A stretch of 64,000 nt of DNA from Sphingomonadales bacterium (GCA_025351405.1 JANXVZ010000006.1:1-64000), one strand, 5' to 3'; numbered from the stretch's first letter, positions 35,404 to 46,025 are shown. Numbers and translations are program-made. Notes: generated by a model from the sequence alone, not told the origin.

Positions 35404-35433
35404 AAAAGGCCGCCCGTTTCGGGGCGGCCTTTT
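35404..35433. terminator. Bidirectional terminator after pnp
   Basis: AAAAGGCCGCCC (35404-35415) pairs with GGGCGGCCTTTT (35422-35433) around a short loop. The A-run on one side is a T-run on the minus strand, so it can end pnp transcription 23 bp past its stop. Confidence 0.9.
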
Positions 35434-35455
35434 CCGTTGGCGTGAACGCCTGTGC

Positions 35456-37810
35456 CTAGTCGCGATTGCCGGTGAGGAAGTCCGGCAGGCTGCCGCCCTC
35501 GCTGGCTTCGGCGAGCGGCGCGCGTTCCGGGCGCGGCGCGCGATCGCCTTCGCTGCGCGGTCCGCGGTCACCACCATCACGGCGTGGGCCGCGATCGTCA
35601 CGGCCACCGCCATCGCGGCGCGGGCCCCGGTCACCGCCGCCGCCATCACGGCGCGGGCCACGATCGCTGCGCGGCGCGCGTTCCTCGCCGCCTTCACGGG
35701 GCGGACGCGTGTCGGCGATTTCCTCGCCGGTTTCCTGGTCGACAAGACGCATCGACAGGCGGACCTTGCCGCGATCGTCGATGCCGAGCACCTTGACCTT
35801 GACGGTCTGGCCCTCGGTCAGCACGTCCTTGACGACCGCAACCCGCTCGTTCTTGATTTCGGAGATGTGCACGAGGCCATCCTTGGCGCCCATGAAGTTC
35901 ACGAACGCACCGAAATCGACCATCGACACGACCTTGCCGGTGTAGATCTTGCCGACCTCGGCCTCCTGGGTGATGCTGAGCACCCAGGCCTTAGCGGCTT
36001 CGATCTGGGCCGGATCGGACGAGGCGATCTTGACCGTGCCGTCATCCTCGATGTTGACCTTGGCGCCCGTGGTGGCGACGATCTCGCGGATGATCTTGCC
36101 GCCGGTGCCGATAACATCGCGGATCTTCGACTTGTCGATCTGGAAGCTTTCGATGCGCGGAGCATGGGCGCTCATCTCGGTCCGGGTGGTGTCGAGAGCC
36201 TTGGCCATTTCGCCAAGGATGTGCTCGCGACCGGCCTTGGCCTGATGCAGCGCCACCTTCATGATTTCCTCGGTGATGCCCGCGACCTTGATGTCCATCT
36301 GAAGGGCAGTGACGCCTTCGCTGGTGCCGGCAACCTTGAAGTCCATGTCGCCAAGGTGGTCTTCATCGCCAAGGATATCGCTGATGACGGCGAAATCCTT
36401 GCCTTCGAGGATCAGGCCCATGGCGATCCCGGCAACCGGACGAGCGAGCGGCACGCCGGCATCCATGAGCGCGAGCGAAGCACCGCAGACCGTCGCCATC
36501 GACGACGAGCCGTTCGACTCGGTGATGTCGGACAGGACACGGATGGTGTACGGAAAGGCTTCCTTGGTCGGCAGCACGCCGTTGATGGCGCGCCACGCCA
36601 GCTTGCCATGGCCGATATCGCGACGGCTGGGGGCGCCGAAGCGGCCGACTTCACCGACCGAATAGGGCGGGAAATTATAGTGGAGCATGAAGCGTTCGTA
36701 ACGCAGGCCATCGAGGCCATCGATCATCTGTTCGGCGTCGGAGGTACCGAGCGTCGTTGAAACGATCGCCTGCGTTTCGCCGCGGGTGAACAGCGCCGAA
36801 CCATGGGTGCGCGGCAGGAAGCCGACCATCGCTTCGATGGGGCGCACGGTGGTGGTGTTGCGGCCGTCGATGCGGATGCCGTCCTTCAGGATGGCGGTGC
36901 GGACAATGCTGCCTTCGACCTTCTTGACCAGCTTCGACGCCTTCAGCGCTTCAGCGGGCGCGGTGCCGGCGAACATGTCCTTGACGGTGGCCTTGGCCTT
37001 GCCCAGCGCCGACTGGCGATCGGCCTTGGCGATGATCTTGTAGGCATCGGCGATAGTGTCGCCAACCGCATCCTTGATCTTGGCAAGCGTCGAGCTGCTG
37101 TCTTCGATATGAAGGTCCCAGGGTTCCTTGGCCGCGGCCTCGGCAAGGCGGATAATCGCATCGATGACCGGCTTGCCGTTTTCATGGGCGAACATCACCG
37201 CGCCGAGCATGACCTCTTCCGAAAGCTCCTTGGCTTCGGATTCGACCATCAGGATGGCGTCCTGGGTGCCGGCGGCGACCAGCTCGAGCGTGCCTTCCTT
37301 GACCTGGGTCTTGGTCGGATTGAGGATATAGGCACCATCGACGTAACCGACGCGGGCGGCGGACACAGGACCCATGAACGGCACACCGGAAAGCGTCAGC
37401 GCGGCGGATGCAGCGATGAGCGCGAGGATATCGGCCTCATTCTCCGAATCGTACGACAGCACCTGCGCGATGACGAGGACTTCGTTGTAGAAGCCTTCGG
37501 GAAACAGCGGGCGCAGTGGCCGATCGATGAGGCGCGAGGTCAGCGTCTCGTGCTCGGTGGCACCGCGCTCGCGCTTGAAAAAGCCGCCCGGAATGCGACC
37601 GGCGGCGGAGAATTTTTCCTGATAGTGGACGGTAAGCGGGAAGAAATCCTGGCCTTCCTTGACGGACTTGGCAGCGGTGACCGCGCAAAGCACGACGGTT
37701 TCACCGTAGGTGGCAAGAACGGCGCCATCGGCCTGGCGCGCAACGCGACCGGTCTCGAGGGTCAGCGTGCGGCCGCCCCACTGGATTTCCTGCTTGTGGA
37801 TATTGAACAT
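35456..37810 (-). CDS. pnp: Polyribonucleotide nucleotidyltransferase (PNPase)
   Basis: Phosphorolytic 3'-5' exoribonuclease of the RNA degradosome, 784 residues. Two RNase PH domains (about 1-230 and 310-540, with [14 protein letters not shown]), a KH domain ([15 protein letters not shown], near 560) and an S1 domain ([18 protein letters not shown], near 625). The last ~75 residues are a disordered Arg/Gly/Asp tail with repeats of RGPRRDGG, ending [10 protein letters not shown]. The start is the ATG at 37810 (MFNIHKQEI). It follows rpsO, the classic pairing. Confidence 0.97.
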   Translation of the reverse strand: MFNIHKQEIQWGGRTLTLETGRVARQADGAVLATYGETVVLCAVTAAKSVKEGQDFFPLTVHYQEKFSAAGRIPGGFFKRERGATEHETLTSRLIDRPLRPLFPEGFYNEVLVIAQVLSYDSENEADILALIAASAALTLSGVPFMGPVSAARVGYVDGAYILNPTKTQVKEGTLELVAAGTQDAILMVESEAKELSEEVMLGAVMFAHENGKPVIDAIIRLAEAAAKEPWDLHIEDSSSTLAKIKDAVGDTIADAYKIIAKADRQSALGKAKATVKDMFAGTAPAEALKASKLVKKVEGSIVRTAILKDGIRIDGRNTTTVRPIEAMVGFLPRTHGSALFTRGETQAIVSTTLGTSDAEQMIDGLDGLRYERFMLHYNFPPYSVGEVGRFGAPSRRDIGHGKLAWRAINGVLPTKEAFPYTIRVLSDITESNGSSSMATVCGASLALMDAGVPLARPVAGIAMGLILEGKDFAVISDILGDEDHLGDMDFKVAGTSEGVTALQMDIKVAGITEEIMKVALHQAKAGREHILGEMAKALDTTRTEMSAHAPRIESFQIDKSKIRDVIGTGGKIIREIVATTGAKVNIEDDGTVKIASSDPAQIEAAKAWVLSITQEAEVGKIYTGKVVSMVDFGAFVNFMGAKDGLVHISEIKNERVAVVKDVLTEGQTVKVKVLGIDDRGKVRLSMRLVDQETGEEIADTRPPREGGEERAPRSDRGPRRDGGGGDRGPRRDGGGRDDRGPRRDGGDRGPRSEGDRAPRPERAPLAEASEGGSLPDFLTGNRD

Positions 37811-37939
37811 GTGTCGTCTTTCGTATCGGCGCCCCGGCCCTATTGCCGTGACGCTGTGCGAGCCGCATCCGCGGTCCCGCGCCTGCATGTCCGCTTTGAT
37901 GCGGGCTGGACCCGACGACCATCGCCGCGCCCAGATAGT

Positions 37940-37966
37940 CGAACGGCCCCGCAGTGGGGCCGTTCG
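37940..37966. other. Strong hairpin between rpsO and pnp
   Basis: CGAACGGCCCC (37940-37950) and GGGGCCGTTCG (37956-37966) are perfect 11-bp arms around a five-base loop. It begins 18 bp past the rpsO stop in the direction of transcription. No T-run follows, so it may be an RNA-processing or attenuation hairpin in the pnp leader, as in E. coli where RNase III cuts there. Confidence 0.75.
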
Positions 37967-37983
37967 GTCGTTGCCTTACCCGG

Positions 37984-38253
37984 TTACTTGCGCAACCCGA
38001 GCTTGGCGATGATATCGGTGTAGCGGCTGGCGTCTTCGCGCTTCAGATAATCCAGCAGCGAACGGCGCTTGTTGACCAGCACGAGCAGACCGCGGCGGGA
38101 GTGATTGTCCTTGGCGTGGGTCTTGAAATGCTCGGTCAGGTTGGCGATACGCTCGGTCAGGATCGAAACCTGGACTTCGGGCGAGCCTGTATCGTTGGCG
38201 CCGCGGGCATTGCCCTTGATGACTTCAGCTTTGCGTTCAGCGGTAATCGACAT
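37984..38253 (-). CDS. rpsO: 30S ribosomal protein S15
   Basis: 89 residues, full length, primary 16S rRNA-binding protein of the small-subunit platform. Typical segments [21 protein letters not shown] and [20 protein letters not shown] are present. The ATG at 38253 is preceded by AAGGAG. Lies 10 bp after truB and upstream of pnp. Confidence 0.98.
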   Translation of the reverse strand: MSITAERKAEVIKGNARGANDTGSPEVQVSILTERIANLTEHFKTHAKDNHSRRGLLVLVNKRRSLLDYLKREDASRYTDIIAKLGLRK

Positions 38254-38263
38254 CGGTTACTCC

Positions 38264-39199
38264 TTAGGTTGCAATGTTGAACCCGCGAAGAACCCGGACC
38301 GCTTCTGGGTCGATCTCGACAAGCGCCACGGGAACAGAGCCGAGGCAGGCGAGATAGGTGCCGGGTGAGGCGGGGTGCCCGAAAAGCCTGCGCCCCTGTC
38401 GGAGTGCCGCCGCTTGATCGGGATCAACAGCGAGAGCCGGGATGTCGTCCAGCCCTGCCATCAGTGGCAAGATTGCCTGTTCAAGCGTCGCCCCCTGCAC
38501 CAGGCCTTCGAATTTGTCCAGCGTTATCGCTTGGCTGAGGCAGAAAGGCCCGGCCTTTGTTCGCCGCAGCATGGTGACATGGCCGACGCTGCCCAGCGCA
38601 ACGGCAATGTCGCGCGCCAGGCTGCGGATATAGGTGCCCTTGGAGACGATAGCACTGAAGGTGGCCGATTCGGGGGTGGCTTCCGTCAGCGCCAGAGCGA
38701 GGATGGTGACATGGCGGGCCGCAAGTTCCACGGTTTCGCCGGCCCGCGCCCGGGCATAGGCGCGCTCGCCATCGATCTTGATGGCGGAATAGGCCGGCGG
38801 AACCTGCGCGATCGGCCCGGTGAAGTGCGGCAGCATCGCGGCGATGGCCGCGGCATCGGGACGAACATCGGACATCGCGATGACATCGCCCTCGCGATCT
38901 TCGGTGCTGGTCGCCGTGCCCCACTGGACGGTGAAGTCATAGGCCTTGGTGGCATCCAGCATGCGACCGGCCAATTTCGTCGCCTCGCCGATCGCGATCG
39001 GCAACACGCCCGTCGCCAAGGGGTCGAGGGTGCCGCCATGGCCGATGCGATCCGGCCGTATGCCGGCCCCGCGCAGGATCCGCTTTACCGCGGCGACACC
39101 TTGCGCGCTCGACAGCCCGAGCGGCTTGTCGAGGATGAGCCAGCCATTGATGGGCGCCACATGCAACGCGTCGGCGGCGCCAGGCGCAAGGAGCGTCAT
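38264..39199 (-). CDS. truB: tRNA pseudouridine(55) synthase
   Basis: Makes pseudouridine 55 in the T-loop of tRNAs. The catalytic aspartate is in GHGGTLDPLATGVLP, preceded by GWLILDKPLGLSS. A C-terminal PUA-like part follows. 311 residues from the ATG at 39199, one base after the rbfA stop; the upstream extension to 39226 overlaps rbfA. Confidence 0.96.
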   Translation of the reverse strand: MTLLAPGAADALHVAPINGWLILDKPLGLSSAQGVAAVKRILRGAGIRPDRIGHGGTLDPLATGVLPIAIGEATKLAGRMLDATKAYDFTVQWGTATSTEDREGDVIAMSDVRPDAAAIAAMLPHFTGPIAQVPPAYSAIKIDGERAYARARAGETVELAARHVTILALALTEATPESATFSAIVSKGTYIRSLARDIAVALGSVGHVTMLRRTKAGPFCLSQAITLDKFEGLVQGATLEQAILPLMAGLDDIPALAVDPDQAAALRQGRRLFGHPASPGTYLACLGSVPVALVEIDPEAVRVLRGFNIAT

Positions 39200-39200
39200 T

Positions 39201-39599
39201 TCAATCGAGGTCGTCTTCGTCCGCAAGTGCTTTGGGCGGTGCCTCGACTTCCAGGTCGCGGGCTATGCGCGGTTGGCGCAGGATCGCGTCGATCCGCGCC
39301 CCGGCATCGAAGCTTTCGTCGCGACGGAAATGCAGCTCGGGGGTGTATTTTGTCGCCATCCGCCGCGCCACTTCTCCGCGCAGATAGCCCTTGTGCTGGT
39401 CAAGCGCCGCCACGATGGCGTCGTCGTTGCCTGTCGCGAGCGGCTTCACGAACACGGTGGCGTGCCGCAGGTCGGGTGACATCCGCACCTCGCTGATCGA
39501 GATGATGCTGCGATCGAGCAGGTCGTCGCGCAGGTCTCCCCGCCCGACGAGCTCCGCCAGCGCAGCGCGCACCTGCTCGCCGACACGCAACAGGCGCAC
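39201..39599 (-). CDS. rbfA: Ribosome-binding factor A
   Basis: Small KH-like protein needed for maturation of the 16S rRNA 5' end and cold adaptation. 132 residues with LRVGEQVRAALAELV and SPDLRHATVFVKPL, typical of the family. The first possible start is a GTG at 39599; no ATG is available, and the 41 bases between infB and this GTG are open in frame, so the exact start is uncertain. Between infB and truB, as usual. Confidence 0.94.
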   Translation of the reverse strand: MRLLRVGEQVRAALAELVGRGDLRDDLLDRSIISISEVRMSPDLRHATVFVKPLATGNDDAIVAALDQHKGYLRGEVARRMATKYTPELHFRRDESFDAGARIDAILRQPRIARDLEVEAPPKALADEDDLD

Positions 39600-39640
39600 C
39601 GAGCGTCCCTGCGCATCCGGCTTGGCGCCCCGGGCGCGGC

Positions 39641-42412
39641 TCAGAGTGTGCGATCCCGCATTTCGACCTCATAGGTCTCGACAACGTCGCCGACCTTGAC
39701 GTCCGACGACGATTCCAGGGTGATACCGCATTCGAGGCCGACCTTGACCTCGGCGACATCGTCCTTGAAACGCCGCAACGAGGCGATCGAGCCGGTGTAG
39801 ATGATGACATCGTCGCGCATGACACGAGCCCGAAGCGCCTTTTTGATAAAGCCTTCGGTGACGCGGATACCGGCCGCCTTGCCGATCTTGCCGGCTTGGA
39901 AGACATCGAGCACCAGCGCGCGACCGACGACGGTTTCGAGCGCTTCCGGCCCCAACTGCCCGGCCATTGCCGCCTTCACGTCATCGACGAGATCATAGAT
40001 CACATCATAGTATTTCAGCGCGACGCCATCGCGCTGGGCGATTTCACGCGCCTTGGCATTGGCGCGGACACCAAAGCCAATGATCGGCGCGCCGCTCGCC
40101 TTGGCCAGCGTCACATCCGATTCGGTGATACCGCCGACACCGGCGCTGAGCACCTTGGCCTTGATGAGATCGGTCGAAATCTTGTTGACCGCACCGGCGA
40201 TGGCTTCGGCAGAGCCTTGCGTGTCCGCCTTGATGACCAGCGGGTAAACCTGCGCCTTGGCCTGGCGAAGCACCGAGAACATCGTTTCGAGATTGGCGGG
40301 CTCCTGCTCGATCCGCTTGGCGTTGAAGACGCTGGCGCGATAGTCGGCGACTTCACGGGCACGTGCCTCGCTCTCGACCACCGCAATCGGGTCTCCCGCC
40401 GACGGCACGCCGGTCAGGCCAAGCACCTCGACCGGCGTCGAAGGCAGCGCGAATTTGACGTTCTTTCCCTGGTCGTCGACCAGCGCACGAACCTTGCCCC
40501 ATTCCTGCCCCATCACGAAGATGTCGCCGGTCTTCAGGGTGCCGCGCCGAACCAGAACCGTCGCAAGGGCACCCTTGCCCTTGTCGAGCCGTGCTTCGAT
40601 GACATTGCCTTCGGCGGGCCGGTCCGGGTTGGCCTTGAGCTCGAGGATTTCGGCCTGCAGCAGGATCTTCTCGATCAATTCGTCCAGCCCGGTCTTGGCC
40701 GTCGCCGATACTTCGACATCCTGGACTTCACCGCCCATCGCCTCGACCAGCACGTCGTGCTGGAGCAGCGCAGTGCGGATCTTCTGGGCATCGGCGCCGG
40801 TCTTGTCCATCTTGTTGATGGCGACGATCATGGGAACACCGGCCGCCTTGGTATGGTTGATGGCTTCGATGGTCTGCGGCATGATTCCATCGTCCCACGC
40901 CACCACGAGGATGACGATATCGGTGACACTGGCGCCGCGGGCCCGCATCGCGGTGAAGGCCTCATGACCCGGCGTATCGAGGAAGGTGATCTTGTCCTTC
41001 GACTTGGTGGTGATCTGGTAGGCGCCGATGTGCTGCGTGATGCCGCCCGCCTCGCCCTTGACGACATTGGTGCCGCGCAACGCGTCGAGCAACGAGGTCT
41101 TGCCGTGGTCGACATGGCCCATGATGGTGACGACCGGCGGCCGCGCAACGAGGTGATCGTCGACATCGGCCTCGCCGACCATGCCGATTTCGACGTCCGA
41201 ATCGGAGACGCGAATGATGTTGTGGCCGAATTCGTTGAGCACCAGCTCGGCGGTATCCTGGTCGATCTCATCGACGGCGGCGCTCGGCACGCCAAGGCGG
41301 GCCAGCAACCGGACGACATTGCTGGTACGCTCGGCCATGCGGTTGGCCAGTTCGGAAACGGTAATCCGGTCGGGCACCGTCACGTCGCGGACCTGCTTGG
41401 CCTGCGAGCCGAGGCGCCCGCGTTCCTTCTCGCGTGAACGCCGCAGCGCCGCAAGGCTGCGAACGCGGACCGAATCGTCCGAATCGAGCGCCTTGGTAAC
41501 GGTGAGCTTGCCCGATTGGCGGCGATCATCGACGCGCAGCCGGGCGGGCTTGGCGGCAAGATCGGGCTTGCGGCCGGGCAGGGCGCGAACGCGGAGGCGT
41601 TCCTCCTCCTCGTCGAGTTCCTGGATACTGCCGGGCTCGGCAACCACCGGATCGGGACGCGTGGCGATCTCTTCCTCGCGCAGGCGCTTTTCCTCGATAC
41701 GCTGGCGCTCGATTTCGGCGGCTTCGGCGCGGGCGGCCTCCTCGCGGATGCGGGCTTCCTCGCCGGCGCGCAAACGGTCCTCTTCGGCCTGGCGCAACAG
41801 CAGGGCCTGTCGCTCCTGTCGCGTCATCAAGTCGGCTGCGGGGGCGCGGCGCGGTTCGGGTGCACGCGCGGCGGGCCGTGCCGCGGGCCGTGCCGGTGCC
41901 GGTACGGGCCTTGCGGCTGGTGCCGGCGCGGAGGCCTGGATTTTGGCGGGCTGAGCTGTGGCCTGAGGCGCTGCCTGAGACGTTGGCTGAGCATCGGGCT
42001 GGGGCGCAGCCGGTGCAACAGCCGCTGGCTCGGCAACTTTGGGCTGCGGAGCCGGCGCGCGCTCGACCGGGGTGAACATGACCGGCGGCGGCATGGTGCG
42101 CGCCGGGGTCGCCGGCGGCAACGGTGCTTCGACCACGGCGGCAACCGGGGCAACCGGAGCGGGTGCCGGGTCGGCAGCCCGGGCAACGGGCGCGGGCGCT
42201 ACTGCCGGCGCGGGAGCCGGCGCTTCGACCGCGGGTGCTTCGACGGCAACCGGATCGCCCGGGCGGTGCAGGACGCGCGCACGCTTGACCTCGACCACCA
42301 CCTGCTTGGTGCGGCCGTGGCTGAAGCTCTGCTTGACCTTGCCGACTTCGACCGCCTTGTTGAGGCCGAGGGGGGCACGCATGCCGAGCTTTGGTTTGGT
42401 GTCGTCACTCAT
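39641..42412 (-). CDS. infB: Translation initiation factor IF-2
   Basis: GTPase that brings initiator tRNA to the 30S subunit. 923 residues. The N-terminal third is low complexity: an Ala/Pro-rich stretch (about residues 58-190) and a charged coiled coil (about 200-260). The G domain then has GHVDHGKTS (G1), DTPGHEAF (G3) and NKMDK (G4). C-terminal tRNA-binding domains follow. Part of the nusA-infB operon; only 10 bp from the upstream ylxR-like gene. Confidence 0.97.
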   Translation of the reverse strand: MSDDTKPKLGMRAPLGLNKAVEVGKVKQSFSHGRTKQVVVEVKRARVLHRPGDPVAVEAPAVEAPAPAPAVAPAPVARAADPAPAPVAPVAAVVEAPLPPATPARTMPPPVMFTPVERAPAPQPKVAEPAAVAPAAPQPDAQPTSQAAPQATAQPAKIQASAPAPAARPVPAPARPAARPAARAPEPRRAPAADLMTRQERQALLLRQAEEDRLRAGEEARIREEAARAEAAEIERQRIEEKRLREEEIATRPDPVVAEPGSIQELDEEEERLRVRALPGRKPDLAAKPARLRVDDRRQSGKLTVTKALDSDDSVRVRSLAALRRSREKERGRLGSQAKQVRDVTVPDRITVSELANRMAERTSNVVRLLARLGVPSAAVDEIDQDTAELVLNEFGHNIIRVSDSDVEIGMVGEADVDDHLVARPPVVTIMGHVDHGKTSLLDALRGTNVVKGEAGGITQHIGAYQITTKSKDKITFLDTPGHEAFTAMRARGASVTDIVILVVAWDDGIMPQTIEAINHTKAAGVPMIVAINKMDKTGADAQKIRTALLQHDVLVEAMGGEVQDVEVSATAKTGLDELIEKILLQAEILELKANPDRPAEGNVIEARLDKGKGALATVLVRRGTLKTGDIFVMGQEWGKVRALVDDQGKNVKFALPSTPVEVLGLTGVPSAGDPIAVVESEARAREVADYRASVFNAKRIEQEPANLETMFSVLRQAKAQVYPLVIKADTQGSAEAIAGAVNKISTDLIKAKVLSAGVGGITESDVTLAKASGAPIIGFGVRANAKAREIAQRDGVALKYYDVIYDLVDDVKAAMAGQLGPEALETVVGRALVLDVFQAGKIGKAAGIRVTEGFIKKALRARVMRDDVIIYTGSIASLRRFKDDVAEVKVGLECGITLESSSDVKVGDVVETYEVEMRDRTL

Positions 42413-42422
42413 CTAGTCGCGC

Positions 42423-43157
42423 CTAATGCCTTTCGTCGGCGGCAACGGCAATTGCCGTGTCCGCCTGATCTTCGTTTTCGTCGTCGTCGCACGCAATGGC
42501 CGCGGTTCCGGCAGAACCGGTACCAGTCCACGCGGCCCAGCGTTCCAGCGCTTCGATGACCCGTGCGGCGCTGGCGGCGTTGGCAATGGCGGCGTGTACA
42601 ACATTCTCGCGGCCCAGCGCCAACGACAATTGCTCGCGCCCTACCGGCAGCACCAGTGAATGGGTGTCGGGCGATGCGCCACGCCGCCTGGCCTCCAGCT
42701 TGCTGGTCCCGTCGGGCGCCGCATCGGCGGCATGGACAAGCAGCCGAACGCGGCCCTTCAACAGCGCTTCGCCGATCCGTTCATGTCCCCAGATGAGGTG
42801 TCCGGCGCGGTTTTCCAACCCCAGCCGGTCCATGGCGCGTCGTTCGAGGCCGATGCTGATCTGTTCGGCAAGGTTGTCTGGCAGCTTCAGGCTGTTGGAT
42901 TTGAAAGCACGCGCCAGGGCACCCTTCAGCTTGCCTTTTGCCATGGCGGCCTCGAGCACACCGCGATGGGCCACAATCCATGCCCCGCGACCGGGAAACT
43001 TGTTGCCGAGGTCTGCGGCGACCTGGTCTTCGGGGCCGATGGCAAGCCTGATCAGCGACGCACGGGGGCCGTGCGCCTGGGTGAGGATACAGCGCCGTTC
43101 CGGGCCTTCGGCCGCAGCGACGGTGGGTTCCGGCGTCAGATGCTCATCGGGTTCCAT
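42423..43157 (-). CDS. YlxR-like RNA-binding protein (DUF448)
   Basis: 244 residues. The N-terminal domain (about 20-100) is the YlxR/DUF448 nucleic-acid-binding fold, with RRCILTQAHGPRASLIRLA and GRGAWIVAHRGVLEAAM. The C-terminal half resembles an L7Ae/L30e-like domain (RRAMDRLGLENRAGHLIWG, LLVHAADAAPDG) and ends in an acidic tail. This two-domain form is common in alphaproteobacteria between nusA and infB. It overlaps nusA by 14 bases. Confidence 0.9.
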   Translation of the reverse strand: MEPDEHLTPEPTVAAAEGPERRCILTQAHGPRASLIRLAIGPEDQVAADLGNKFPGRGAWIVAHRGVLEAAMAKGKLKGALARAFKSNSLKLPDNLAEQISIGLERRAMDRLGLENRAGHLIWGHERIGEALLKGRVRLLVHAADAAPDGTSKLEARRRGASPDTHSLVLPVGREQLSLALGRENVVHAAIANAASAARVIEALERWAAWTGTGSAGTAAIACDDDENEDQADTAIAVAADERH

Positions 43158-44700
43158 CCGCAGTCGCGACCTCCGCGGCTACATCGTCTTCGAACCAGTG
43201 TGCGCGTGCCGCCATGATGATGCGGTTACCGTCATCGTCCGAAAGGCCGAATTCACGCAGCACCCCGGCGCTTTTGCTGACCAGCTCGTCGGTAGCAAGG
43301 TCGCCGAGGTCGTCGAGGGTCTTGATGCCTTTCTTGCCCAGCGTCACCAGCATGGCTTCGGTCAGGCCGTCGATAGCGGCCAGATCGTCCGAAACGCCCA
43401 GTTCGGTGCGTTCGGCGCGGGCAGTGGCCTCGCGGCGCTCGAGCGCTTCGATGGCGCGCTTCTGCAATTCGCCGCCCAGGTCTTCGTCAAAGCCCTCGAT
43501 CGCGGCGATTTCGGACAGGTCGACATAGGCCACCTCCTCCAGTTCGCTGAAGCCTTCCGCGACCAGTAGCTGTGCCAGCGTCTCATCGACATCGAGTTCG
43601 CTTTCGAACATCGCCGACTTCTCGGTGAATTCCTTCTGGCGACGCTCCGATTCATCGGCCTCGGTCATGATGTCGATCTGGCGGCCGGTAAGCTGGCTGG
43701 CGAGGCGCACATTCTGGCCGCGGCGGCCGATGGCGAGCGAAAGCTGATCATCGGGGACGACCACATCGATGCGGTTGTCTTCCTCGTCCATCACCACCTT
43801 GCTGACTTCAGCCGGCTGGAGGGCGTTGACAACAAAGGTCGCGACATCCGGCGACCACGGGATGATATCGATCTTTTCGCCCTGCAGTTCCTGGACGACG
43901 GCCTGCACGCGGCTGCCCTTCATGCCGACGCAGGCGCCGACAGGGTCGATGCTCGAATCGCGGCTGATCACGCCGATCTTGGCGCGGCTGCCGGGATCGC
44001 GCGCGACGGCCTTGATCTCGATGATGCCGTCATAGATTTCCGGCACTTCCTGGGCGAACAGCTTCTTCATGAAGTCCCCGGCCGAACGCGACAGGAAGAT
44101 CTGCGGGCCACGCGCTTCACGGCGGACGCTGGCAATCAACGCACGCACACGGTCGCCCGGCTTCAGCACTTCGCGCGGAATCTGCTGGTCGCGGCGAATG
44201 ACGCCCTCTGCCTTGCCAAGGTCGACAACGACATGACCGAACTCGGCACGCTTGACGAGGCCGGTGATGATTTCGCCGGCGCGGTCCTTGAATTCCTCAT
44301 ACTGGCGGTCACGCTCCGCATCGCGGACCTTCTGGACGATCACCTGCTTTGCCGCTTGCGCCGCGATGCGGCCAAATTCGACCGGCGGCAATGGGTCGAC
44401 GATGAAATCCCCCAGCTTGGCCGTATTGTCCTTCTTGAGCGCATCCTTCAGCGAAACCTGCTTGAAGAAATCCTCTGGCTCCTCGACGACTTCGAGCACG
44501 CGCCAAAGCCGGGTTTCACCACCCTTGGGGTCGATCTTGGCGCGAATGTCGTTTTCGGCGCCATAGCGGGCGCGGGCGGCACGCTGGATCGCGTCTTCCA
44601 TCGCTTCGATGACGATCATCCTGTCGATCGACTTTTCACGCGCCACCGCGTCGGCAATGGCGATGAGTTCGGCGCGGTTGGCAGTGACGGGGGTAGCCAT
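43144..44700 (-). CDS. nusA: Transcription termination/antitermination factor NusA
   Basis: RNA-polymerase-associated elongation and termination factor, 518 residues. The N-terminal polymerase-binding domain (to about 125) is followed by S1, two KH domains (near GACVGMKGSRVQAVVQEL and LSLAIGRRGQNVRLASQL) and two acidic C-terminal repeats. The start is the ATG at 44700 (MATPVTANRAEL); the frame continues 21 codons upstream. It follows rimP by 10 bp. Confidence 0.97.
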   Translation of the reverse strand: MATPVTANRAELIAIADAVAREKSIDRMIVIEAMEDAIQRAARARYGAENDIRAKIDPKGGETRLWRVLEVVEEPEDFFKQVSLKDALKKDNTAKLGDFIVDPLPPVEFGRIAAQAAKQVIVQKVRDAERDRQYEEFKDRAGEIITGLVKRAEFGHVVVDLGKAEGVIRRDQQIPREVLKPGDRVRALIASVRREARGPQIFLSRSAGDFMKKLFAQEVPEIYDGIIEIKAVARDPGSRAKIGVISRDSSIDPVGACVGMKGSRVQAVVQELQGEKIDIIPWSPDVATFVVNALQPAEVSKVVMDEEDNRIDVVVPDDQLSLAIGRRGQNVRLASQLTGRQIDIMTEADESERRQKEFTEKSAMFESELDVDETLAQLLVAEGFSELEEVAYVDLSEIAAIEGFDEDLGGELQKRAIEALERREATARAERTELGVSDDLAAIDGLTEAMLVTLGKKGIKTLDDLGDLATDELVSKSAGVLREFGLSDDDGNRIIMAARAHWFEDDVAAEVATADGTR

Positions 44701-44710
44701 GTATCGGTCC

Positions 44711-45304
44711 TCAGTCCTCGGTCGAATCGTTGTCGTTGGCAGAAGCTTCGTCGGGAATTTCAATCAGCTCGTCGGCATCGCTCGAATCGAGCGGACGCGT
44801 GGCGTTTATCAGCTTGGGCGTCAGCACCAGCTTGGCCGAGGCCACCACCGAAAAGGGCAGGACAACAGGCCCGACGCTCTTGACCTCGATGGTCAGTTTA
44901 TCACCATCGAGCCCGGTTATCACGCCGTGAAAGCGGTTGCGACCATCGACGACCGGATCAAGTTTGCCGCGCACTTCATGTCCGGCCCAGCGCACCCAAT
45001 CCGACGCGCGGGTCAATGGCCGGTCGATGCCCGGCGATGACACTTCCAGCGCATATTCGCCGGCAATCGGGTCGGCGGTCTCCAGCGGTTCGTCGAGCGC
45101 ACGGCTGATCTGCGCGCACTGGCCAAGCGTCAACTGCCCGGTGGCGGGATCTTCGGCCATGATCTGCAATGTCTGCTCACCGGCCTTGCCCATCAGTTGG
45201 ACGCGCACCAGGTCAAACCCCAGGTCACTGACGACGGGGGCGATGATGGCGATCAAATTCGCGTGAAGGGAGGCGGTGTCGGTCAAGTCGTTTCCTGCAA
45301 GCAC
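44711..45304 (-). CDS. rimP: Ribosome maturation factor RimP
   Basis: Assists 30S assembly. About 197 residues with the two-domain RimP pattern (VSDLGFDLVRVQLMG, then GEYALEVSSPGIDRPLT). It heads the operon rimP-nusA-ylxR-infB-rbfA-truB-rpsO-pnp. The start is GTG at 45304 or TTG at 45286 (the latter has CAGGAAA upstream); no ATG fits. The acidic C-terminal tail (NDNDSTED) is longer than in E. coli. Confidence 0.94.
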   Translation of the reverse strand: MLAGNDLTDTASLHANLIAIIAPVVSDLGFDLVRVQLMGKAGEQTLQIMAEDPATGQLTLGQCAQISRALDEPLETADPIAGEYALEVSSPGIDRPLTRASDWVRWAGHEVRGKLDPVVDGRNRFHGVITGLDGDKLTIEVKSVGPVVLPFSVVASAKLVLTPKLINATRPLDSSDADELIEIPDEASANDNDSTED

Positions 45305-45317
45305 CTCAGGCGGCGGC

Positions 45318-45329
45318 GGGAACGTTCCC
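45318..45329. promoter_or_regulatory. Perfect 12-bp palindrome in the rimP leader
   Basis: GGGAACGTTCCC, fully symmetric, 13 bp upstream of the proposed rimP start. It could be an operator or a small RNA hairpin that affects the whole operon. The remaining ~185 bp to the divergent gene at 45516 show nothing else recognisable. Confidence 0.4.
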
Positions 45330-45515
45330 GGCCGACCTCCATGCGGTTACCCATGTAGAGATGAGCGCCATATAGGCCGGGGCCGCAAAGTGAGCAAGGG
45401 GCATGGGAGCAGGCGGTCGGGAGCAACTTCGCCGTCCGGGGGTTGAGGGCGTGAGGAATTTGCGCGAGGCCTTGCACGGCTTTAGCGTGGCAGTTCAAGC
45501 AAGGGAAATTTGACG

Positions 45516-46025
45516 ATGGTTGGAACGATCCGGTTGATTGGGGCGACGGCGCTGCTCGCATGGCATGCAGCGACGATGGCGCAGGCTGTGCCCGAAAAGC
45601 CGCGCAGCGACGTCGACAAGGTCGGCGACACCGCCGAATCGGTCGTCGAAAAGCCGCTCCGGGATCTCAACCTGATGAAGGACAAGATCCCGCCCGAGTT
45701 GTTGGCGATCCAGGCGGAGCCCTATTCTCTCAACGGCCTGAAAAGCTGTGCCCAGTATCGGACGGCGGTTGCCACCATGACCAGGGTTTTGGGGCCCGAC
45801 ATCGATTCAGCTGCGGCACGCAAGAAAAACCCGCAAAATCCGGGCGAGTTCGCCTTGAGCGCCGGCGCGTCGGTCGCAGGCAGCCTGATCCCCGGTGGCG
45901 GTCTCATCCGCAAGCTTTCCGGCGCTGAAGCCGCGCAGATGCGAGCCCAGGCCGCCGTGGTGGCCGGTAGCTTGCGCCGGGCCTATCTGAAGGGCACGGC
46001 GCGCGCCAAGGGTTGCAAGATCTAG
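45516..46025 (+). CDS. Exported protein of unknown function
   Basis: I do not recognise the family. 169 residues: a signal peptide (LIGATALLAWHAATMAQA), a charged N-terminal part (KPRSDVDKVGDTAESVVEKPL), a segment with CAQYRTAVATMTRVLGPDID, then a glycine-rich hydrophobic stretch (FALSAGASVAGSLIPGGGLIRKL) and an Arg/Ala helix with a final cysteine. Two cysteines in all, possibly a disulfide. The ATG at 45516 has an AAGGGAAA ribosome-binding site. Alone, divergent from rimP and convergent with an acyl-CoA dehydrogenase. Confidence 0.75.
   Translation: MVGTIRLIGATALLAWHAATMAQAVPEKPRSDVDKVGDTAESVVEKPLRDLNLMKDKIPPELLAIQAEPYSLNGLKSCAQYRTAVATMTRVLGPDIDSAAARKKNPQNPGEFALSAGASVAGSLIPGGGLIRKLSGAEAAQMRAQAAVVAGSLRRAYLKGTARAKGCKI

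Noticed and set aside
35096-36760. A 554-codon plus-strand frame
   Set aside because: It lies antisense to the flavoprotein and pnp; its sequence is repetitive Ala/Arg/Thr, as expected from GC-rich antisense reading.
45318-45350. GTAACC-N16-GGAA upstream of rimP on the minus strand
   Set aside because: It resembles the SigF promoter but has the wrong -10 (GGAA), and a housekeeping ribosome operon is an unlikely target.
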